Shown here: positions 57,540 through 64,000 of the stretch, piece after piece | Layout: each line of letters begins with the position of its first letter | Position numbering within the stretch: position 1 is the stretch's first letter | Assembly: GCA_037903475.1 (NCBI GenBank) | Contig: JBAJFG010000024.1 | Location: forward strand, 248,001 to 312,000 | Source of the DNA: Ancylostoma caninum | Lineage: Eukaryota; Nematoda; Chromadorea; Rhabditida; Ancylostomatidae | Direction of reading: 5' to 3' | DNA length: 64,000 bases | Program-made: the position numbers and the translations under genes | The notes under the pieces: generated by a model | What the model was told of the DNA's origin: nothing | Databases searched by the model: none | What the model saw: the letters and a program-made list of their open reading frames with translations, nothing else

Positions 57540-58566
57540 TTTTCTAAAAAAAGTACACTTGGTGCGCAAAGTTGCGTTTTTTTTTTCGTTCCATCCTTAT
57601 GATTTTTTTGCAGTGGATCAAAAATTCAAGTAGATCTAGGAAACTGTAAATGACCGATTACCCAACATGTAGGCAGAGTTGGCTATAAATTTCAGGTCAA
57701 ATTATGAAAGTTGAGCGTTTCTTATTTTGACGGATTCCATCACGAGCTACGGTCTTACGGGAATCAGACTAACGAAAGAATTTACGTGTTCGAGAGAGAC
57801 GGAGCAATAGCCAGCTTTGAAAACACAGGAGAAACACAGCGAGAAGGGAGGGGAAATGCATTCAAATCGTTTTGTGCCACTTCCCAAGTCTTCCATAGCG
57901 ATCTGCCGATGATTTCTGCCCTTGTTCGCCCCAGGGTTTTCCTTTCTTCCAATTTAGCCAACTTTCTTCTTTACACGTGTGCCTGGTCTTGGTCAATATG
58001 TGCCCCTTTGCTAATCTTCAAAGCAGTCGGCTGAATTTCAAATTGTGGAAAGATTCATAAGCTTGATGCACAGCCGGTTTGTGTCACATGTTGGATGGGA
58101 TTCCACTTGTGTGATATTCTGGAAAGCAGAATATTAAACGGGCATAATATCATATGCCGTACCGATGAGCGATTAGCGGAAGCCAGACTTGATGTTTTAG
58201 ATTTAAGAAGTTGGAACTCGGGAGCAACAAAGGCATCGGAGCATCGGTAGTGCAGGATGATGTGAGTCCACAAGTTCAAGAGTCCCCCAGCATAAATGTA
58301 GGTAGAGAATTGAAACTGGTGTGAACCACACATTTTGAATGACCCCACTTACAATTTTTTCACATCTGGATTTGAATGTTGTGGAGCCTGTGTGGTAACT
58401 AGTACGAGTAAACTAGGAAAATACAAACCATTTCGGACTTTTTATCGACTTTCCCAGTAAGTGCCTACTTTGAGAAGGACTACAGCACCTACCTCACATT
58501 CCGTCACCGTTACTTTCTTCGTGGCGTTATGCATCAGGCATATATGGAATGACACAAGCGGCTACT
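57540..58566. other. no gene seen
   Basis: Two unrelated open frames (57711-58034 forward, 58055-58348 reverse) of about 100 codons without splice or domain support. Otherwise featureless. Confidence 0.35.
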
Positions 58567-59319
58567 GCGAAGCCGGAGGGGGGGGGCCTTCGGGTCCCAG
58601 CGAAAAATGGGCGTGGTTTACGCGTCGTTAACGATGCCCCATGGATACGCACGCTAGCGCCAGCGGTAGGTGACAGTCAGCCAGGCTCATGCGAAAGGGT
58701 GTGGCCGCAATGAGTTGGACCGAAGACTTCTACCACCAGCGCGATCGCGGCGGAAAACTCGGCCAAGGCTGCCGCGCGCGGCCGCCATGGGGCAAGAAAC
58801 CCTGATACCCTGTGTTTGTGCTTGTGGCGTCATAAGGCGATTCACCATTAGTTGCACTTTGATCTTTATAGATCAGCTCTCTCTCATGGTAGGTTAAGGC
58901 AATGCAAGTACATGTAGTATTATTGGATTTCATTTCAAACGAGTGACCTTGCTTTTCAATTATGTAAAAAAAAATTAGAGTTTCACTTCTTGGCGTCTTG
59001 TTTATGGTGGAATTGCGGCATGCACAACATGCTGAGGTAATCTAAGGTTTCTTACGTACTATTTGAAATGGTAGCGCGCTTATACGGACTTGCGGCCGCG
59101 CGCGGCAGCCTTGGCCGAGTTTTACGCCGCGCGGCGAGCTTCGATCGCGCTGGTGGTAGAAGTCTTCGGTCCAACTCATTGCGGCCACACCCTTCGCATG
59201 AGCCTGGCTGGCTGTCACCTACCGCTGGCGCTAGCGTGCGTATCCATAAGGCATCGTTAACGACGCGTAAACCACGCCCATTTTTAGCTGGGACCCGAAG
59301 GCTACTCCGCCGCGAAGCC
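58567..59319. mobile_element. large GC-rich foldback element H
   Basis: Left arm 58567-58785 and right arm about 59093-59319 are inverse copies. Shared strings include CCTTCGGGTCCCAGC, GGGCGTGGTTTACGCGTCGT, TACGCACGCTAGCGCCAGCG, ACCGAAGACTTCTACCACCA and GGCCAAGGCTGCCGCGCGCG. The arms are GC-rich, the roughly 300-base centre AT-rich. Frames on the arms are mirror shadows of each other. No transposase and no clear target duplication. Confidence 0.75.
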
Positions 59320-59815
59320 AGCGACAAAAGTTCATTTCCAGAAAAAAAAGTTTCAGAAGAAAAACTACCGTGAAGCTTTTCGCAAACGGTTGCTGTTCCA
59401 ATATGTTTATGTAGTACTTTGATTAGCAACAGCTAGAGAAACAAAGGACAAAGGCAAAGGAGTGAGAAGACGCTCGAACCACAAGAAAGCGTCTCTCTGG
59501 AGGCTCAAATGGCCGCCTAGTTAAACAGTTCCTGACGGAAAGCTGCTTAAAACTAGCGTTAGTCTACAAGATGAAAATTTGATTTGTTGAACATGGACGG
59601 GCGCCAGGTAAGAGTTAAATGTGGGTACTTACACTAAACACTTTATCATAGGTAACCTCATCCTGGCCTAGGATTTTTTTTAATTGGACAAATGGCTCAA
59701 TAAACGACGACCTTGTTGAAACGTCAAGCAAAATTATCAAATCGTACTCAGTTGCTTCAACCGTTATAAAAAAAATAGACTGTGTCGTCTTGCTAGCAAT
59801 TGTGCTCATGTAGTC
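59320..59815. other. no gene seen
   Basis: AT-rich. A short reverse frame at 59615-59809 lacks support. Confidence 0.4.
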
Positions 59816-59842
59816 TGTATATATATAAAGTAGAATGTCTGT

Positions 59843-59844
59843 GC

Positions 59845-59878
<34 letters not shown>
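59843..59878 (+). repeat. (GT)n and (GTAT)n microsatellite
   Basis: GTGCGTGTGTGTGTGTGTGT followed by several GTAT units. Lies at the 5' side of the Helitron-like element. Confidence 0.9.
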
Positions 59879-59984
59879 TCCTTATAGAAATCGCGGAGGG
59901 TTAACCGATCGGGACCAAACTTTGCACACGTACTCATCAATGGCCGACGGAGGTTCTAGGCTACTTTCCTCCATAAAATATCGA

Positions 59985-60850
59985 TTGATTTATCGATTAT
60001 ATCGAATTTATTGATTTTTCGCTATTTTTGCCTAGGGGTCGGTGGGGAGATGTACACTGGGGTACCTCAATACGCTGAACACGAATATGGCAGCCGCTTT
60101 GCAGGAAAATATCGATTTATCGATTTTATTGATTTTTCGCTATTTTTCTCCAGAAGTCGATGAGGATATGCCTACTGGGGTCTTTTAATGCGCTAAACAC
60201 GAATATGGCAACCGCTTTGCACGAAAATATCGATTTATCGATTTTATTGATTTTTGGCTATTTTTGCTTAGAGGTCGGTGGGGAGATGTACACTGCGGTA
60301 TCTCAATACGCTGAACACGAATGTGGCAACCGCTTTGCATGAGAATTTCGATTTATTGATTTTATTGATTTCTCGCTATTTTTCCCCTAAAGTCGATGAG
60401 GATATGCCTATTGGGGTTTTTTTTAATGCGCTGAACACGAATATGACAACCATTCTGCACGAATTACCGATTTATCGACCTCATCGATTTTTTTCCATTT
60501 TCGTTTGGGGACAGGCCATGACACGTGTACTATGGTTTTCCAGTACATTGAACACGAATATTATGACAGTTTTGCACAAAATATCGACCTATCGGTTTTA
60601 TTGGTTTTTCGCTGTTTTCGCCCATGGGCCGGTGGAGACGTGTCTGCTGGGATTTTTGAATACGCTGAACACAAGTACGGCAATCGTTTTGCACGAACAT
60701 ACCCATTCACTAATGTCCTCTGTTCTTTTCCTGCTTCTGAAAAGAGGCAAAATGTGCTCACTGTATCAATGGAACACGCTAAACACCCACGTACAAACAT
60801 GGCAACTGTTTTCCACGAATCTGTCATCGAAATAACTTTACTGACGTTTC
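59985..60850 (+). repeat. 118-bp tandem repeat, about seven units
   Basis: The phrase GCTGAACACGAATATGG recurs at about 60074, 60192, 60310, 60430, 60548, 60664 and 60778, a spacing of 114-120 bases. Each unit also has an ATCGATTTATCGATTTTATT block and CGCTTTGCACGAA. The spacing is mostly not a multiple of three, so the frames over it (60278-60835, 60505-60885) are artefacts of repetition, not a gene. Divergence rises toward the right end. Confidence 0.85.
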
Positions 60851-61136
60851 GCCTACCGGGTTCCTTGAGGGGAAGAGTTACTTGAGCATCGCTAATGTGG
60901 TCACCACCAAAATTATGGGTATTTGCAATGATTTTATCAGCAATGGCAATTGTCCTCATCAATGCGGGAAAGCCGGGGATGTAGAACACCCGAGCGAAGC
61001 CGGGTATGCCGTCTAGTACTTAATAAAACAAAAAATTAGAAAATTAAATAAAACTGTGTTGAATAATAAACAATATAAGTAGTAGATAGAACAGTTCTGC
61101 ACATCGAACTAGTAGAGTGAGAAGTCGTCCAGTATA

Positions 61137-61383
61137 GGGTAATTTATTCTAGCTGCGTGCGTCAGTCGCACATCAGTCGTACGCATCCATTTACATAGGA
61201 TTTTCCATGAAGGCCGGTCAACACGGCATGTAGATCCTCAATGAAAAGCACGCGCGTCTGCCGCGGGGTCGTAAACGCGTGCGTCTGAGCTGCGACTGCG
61301 ATGCGATTGCAATGCGACTGTGCCCTATTCCTCATCATATAGACGTACGCGCGTCAGTCGCACGCATCCAGTATAAATTGCCC
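61137..61383. mobile_element. MITE I
   Basis: Left end GGGTAATTTATTCTAGCTGC then GTGCGTCAGTCGCAC; right end inversely GGGCAATTTATACTGGATGC then GTGCGACTGACGCG. The centre is rich in CGCGTGCGTC-type repeats. 247 bases, no ORF. Confidence 0.6.
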
Positions 61384-62567
61384 TTGTGATGGGGGTTGAT
61401 ACGTAAGTATTAGATAGTCAAAATATCGAATTTTCCAGGTGATTAGTTCGATATGCGGCGTATTCGGAGTTTCACTTGATCACTTCTCAGTTCTCGTTTC
61501 GTTATAAAATTCTAATCTTTCTCTTTTGAAATCAGATTTTGATCACCTCTCAAATTTTTGTTTGAGAGTAACTCATCAATTAGAAAGTAGTCAGAGTAAA
61601 TCAACAAGACAGTACAATAACGCAACGTGGCCCAATAAACGAATTTTTCGCAGTTTGACTCTGAAAAATGAATGCCAATTTCCGACCATTTTCGCTTTTT
61701 TTTGTTAAAAAAATAAAACAATGTTTAGAACCTTCTCATTCAGAGTCAGATATTTCAGACTTGTCGACCTAATACTTTACATTAGGGGAGCTTTGAATAT
61801 ATGTTGTTAGAAATAGCACTAGCCCTCCTACGTCACAACGATCTGTCCTATCGTCAAAAAATCTCTCCTCAAAATCGGATATAATCCAGGGAAGTCACGG
61901 ACAATTTATAGACCAAACTTGTCCCATACATTAGATAAAAGTTCCAAGAATTACTTAAAGGCAATGAGTCATCTCGTTTCATGGGCTGTAGATATCAAAA
62001 GACTCTAGACCTTCTCGTCACGCTAATTCGAAAGATGTACGTCAAAGCTCATAAAAATGACGAAAACCCCGTTTTCGGAGGGTCCGAAGGTGCAGTTCAC
62101 GGACCACCTGGGCGGAGCGGTCCGTGAATGTGCTGGCTGTCCGCCATGTCTGCAGTGTTGGCCAACACATCTAGACGTGTCCGATCGATGAGATCAACGG
62201 CTTCACGCGTACACTCGGCTCGACAAACTGTTACAAATCTCATCCCGAACAACGTTTAAAAGTAGTGTTTAAAGACCTTTTTGTAACATTTAAGGTATAC
62301 CGTTGGATTCAGAGTGTCGAGGAGATTCAGAATCTGGTAAAAGCTCAGACACGAAAACGAGGTGACACACTGCCTGTAAGCCCTAGTGGTTATCGCCTGT
62401 GCAGGGCTATATACATACTATTATTTACCAGCGAGTACGCGAAATGAGTTGCTAAAAGACGCTTGCTCGTCCACTTTGGTCTACCCTCGCGTTTTCTGAG
62501 CCCTTGGATTCCCTTCCTCCCCCCCACCCCCCCCCCCCGATTTGGAGAAAAAAATCATTAAGTAAAA
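61384..62567. other. no gene seen
   Basis: AT-rich to 62000. A perfect 10-bp-stem hairpin lies at 62097-62129. A C-rich tract (CCCCCCCACC and following) lies at 62520-62540, just before the LINE fragment. Confidence 0.4.
62097..62129 (+). other. hairpin
   Basis: TTCACGGACC and GGTCCGTGAA form a perfect 10-bp stem around a 13-base GC-rich loop. No context for a function. Confidence 0.5.
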
Positions 62568-63041
62568 GTGCAAAATATACTAGTACAGGAATATATACTA
62601 GAATATGGCACCGCTGTTTTCAATCCATGCAAACTTGCAACAACTGCCAAACTTGAAAGAGTTCAAAATAGTTTCACTAGAAAACTCATGGCAAGATCAC
62701 TTGGTTTTTTATACGAAGAGATCCCAGGGCATGAAGAAAGAAATGCTAATTTCCGACTTCCATCCCTAGCGATTAGAAGACGGAAGTTTGATCTGATACT
62801 ATTCCATAAAATCATCAATGGTATGTGTAAAATCAGACCTGAAATGTTCTGTTCATCTAGACCCTCTCTCACCAGGGGCAGCGCAATAAAATATTCTATT
62901 CTACGGGCTAAGCACAATTACAGGTTACATTTCTTTACCAACAGGGCTGGTTCTGAGTATGTGAGACTACACAATAGGAAACCACTTCCTACCAAACTCA
63001 ATTCTTTTAAAAATATGATCGACACTTATCTGGGAATGTAG
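62568..63041 (+). pseudogene. CR1/jockey-like LINE, C-terminal end of ORF2 (5'-truncated)
   Basis: An open frame of about 157 codons matches the region beyond the reverse transcriptase palm of CR1/jockey-type LINEs. In order: ILEYGTAVFNP, KLERVQNSFTRKL, YEEI, LPSLAIRRRKFDLILFHKII, NGM....MF, SLTRGSAIKY, FFTNRAGSEYVRLHN, LP, FKNMIDTYLGM, stop. The catalytic FADD-type box and everything upstream are absent, so the copy is 5'-truncated, the usual fate of LINE insertions. The frame itself is intact, suggesting a fairly young insertion. The recognised start (GTG at 62568) is only the edge of the fragment, not a true start. Confidence 0.8.
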
Positions 63042-63236
63042 GTGGATGCTCAGTGAATTCCCACAATCCTTGTGCCTACCCGTTCTTCTTTCTCTTTTGT
63101 ATAATTTGTTCTCATAGTTGCTGCAGTTTTATCGTTTTATAGTTTTAGTTTTATGCATCAAGTTTGCCTACCTCACTTTCATTGTTACTAGTGTATTACA
63201 CATGAGTGATCTCATGTAATAAATTATTATTAAATA
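63042..63236 (+). mobile_element. 3' UTR and tail of the LINE
   Basis: After the stop come about 180 T-rich bases ending GTAATAAATTATTATTAAAT, with an AATAAA at about 63220. This is the likely 3' end of the inserted element. Confidence 0.5.
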
Positions 63237-64000
63237 TCATCGCAAGTCTTTCAGATGATCGTTCGATCTTCACATCACATGGGTCAATCTTTTTTAGAAC
63301 ACAAACTCGTGAATATCCTCAGAAAATGAACATCGATGAGATGTAACGCAATCTTTGCAGTGAGTCTCCCTCAGGAACAAAAGCAATGCAAACCCTAACC
63401 AAAGTGACGCAACCCAAACTAGCTTTAACACAAGGTCTGGAAGAAGTGGAGAGAAAAGAGCACACGAAAATGTGTGATAGCTAGATAGATACGAAAAAAA
63501 AGCAATCAGTAAGAACAAGTACTCAACTATAATTGTTCAAAACAGATCATACACATTGTTAATCTAACTTCATTCAAGCTGCTCTACCTATCTCAGCGTC
63601 CGACCTCTGCTGGGTACCTTTCAAAATTGCAAATAAGTCACCGCAGATGAGCTCGGATGGAAGGAGCTGGCAAATTCGAGCGAAAATAGTGAGATAGGCA
63701 ATTTGGCGTAACCATATCACTCTGAGCAAAAACAGAACAATAGCTTGATCCGCTTTACGATATTCACATCGCAGCACTATCGCTATCTTGTCACCTTCTA
63801 GCACGATTTTATAGAACAATCGAAAGTGTTCCTCAACACATCACTCCAACGTACTTCCACCATATTTCAATTCCACTGATATCGCCAGAAACTCTTACCA
63901 TAGTCTTCACCTTTTTAGCGGATGACGTTCCGCTTCCGTAGCCAGCCCGTTCTCATTTCATGCCACACCAGAATATGCTCTCTTCCGCTGATGACTGCGC
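63237..64000. other. no gene seen
   Basis: Reverse-strand frames at 63294-63518 and 63574-63819 are short and without recognised motifs. The window ends here. Confidence 0.4.

Larger units (their letters stand above)
59816..61016 (+). mobile_element. Helitron-like non-autonomous element with tandem array
   Basis: The 3' end has the two hallmarks of Helitrons: a short hairpin (CCCGAGCGAAGCCGGG, 60989-61004) and, eight bases later, CTAG (61013-61016) followed by T. The 5' part starts near a (TA)n tract, then a (GT)n/(GTAT)n microsatellite at 59843-59878, then TTCCTTATAGAAATCGCGGA-type sequence. The middle is a seven-unit tandem array. Microsatellite plus tandem array plus CTAG end is the layout of non-autonomous Helitron/Helentron (DINE/HINE) elements of invertebrates. 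No Rep/helicase coding sequence is present. The 5' boundary is not firm. Confidence 0.55.

Noticed and set aside
58670..59429. ORFs of 75-125 codons on both strands with the same peptide pieces
   Set aside because: They are mirrored readings of the two arms of foldback H.
59985..60850. CRISPR-like array
   Set aside because: Units are 118 bp and repeated throughout, without the short repeat/unique spacer pattern, and the genome is eukaryotic.
60278..60885. Overlapping ORFs of 185 and 126 codons with a repeated LNTN...LHE-type peptide
   Set aside because: They are translations of the 118-bp tandem array; unit spacing is mostly not a multiple of three and divergence ignores codon position.

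Overview
The window reads as nuclear DNA of a nematode, most likely a clade V strongylid such as a hookworm. The reasons are: small exons bounded by GT...TTTCAG introns, possible trans-splice acceptors just upstream of start codons, an RTE-type retrotransposon whose endonuclease and reverse transcriptase wording matches what I remember of hookworm repeats (not checked), Tc1/mariner, hAT and Helitron-like elements, and one clearly recognisable animal gene. There is no bacterial operon, CRISPR array, rRNA or intact tRNA gene. Most of the window is intergenic or intronic and full of decayed mobile DNA.

Genes. The best-supported gene runs forward from about 47.3 to 52.4 kb. It encodes a two-RRM protein of the RBMS family, the likely orthologue of C. 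elegans sup-26; nine coding exons can be placed with matching phases, and an upstream exon extends the frame. The second is a reverse-strand gene at 1.8-3.95 kb: a short first exon, then a long exon of repeated Gly-Tyr-Pro-Pro units. Weaker candidates, where splice sites and open frames agree but no family is recognised, lie at 29.76-30.41 kb (+), 55.35-55.77 kb (+) and 56.85-57.13 kb (+). Single-exon fragments lie at 10.97 (-), 11.38, 19.84-20.46, 25.89, 28.66 and 32.73 kb.

Mobile DNA, left to right: hairpin MITEs at 4.6 and 6.45 kb; a full-length mariner fossil at 11.9-13.1 kb; a dispersed repeat at 15.7 kb with a sister copy at 25.0 kb; a Tc3-like element with doubled internal ends at 16.9-18.2 kb; an RTE retrotransposon with a large internal deletion at 21.0-22.8 kb (reverse strand); a short mariner at 23.7-24.6 kb; a hAT element with an exact 8-bp target duplication at 33.1-34.3 kb; several foldback elements at 35-37 kb; a nest at 38-42.5 kb (second hAT family, inverted copy of the first hAT with another MITE inside it, a tRNA-derived SINE-like piece, foldback MITE, inverted dispersed repeat); large foldbacks at 52.7-53.2 and 58.6-59.3 kb; a Helitron-like element with a 118-bp tandem array at 59.8-61.0 kb; and the 3' end of a CR1/jockey-like LINE at 62.6-63.2 kb.

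Interplay. The RBMS gene is nearly free of recognisable repeats from its first candidate exon to its poly(A) signal, while repeats crowd both flanks. A GC-rich block at 42.4-43.1 kb, between the repeat nest and the gene, could hold distal promoter or first-exon sequence, but nothing in the sequence proves this. I found no evidence for a new defence-like or metabolic system; the most unusual structures are in the transposable elements.
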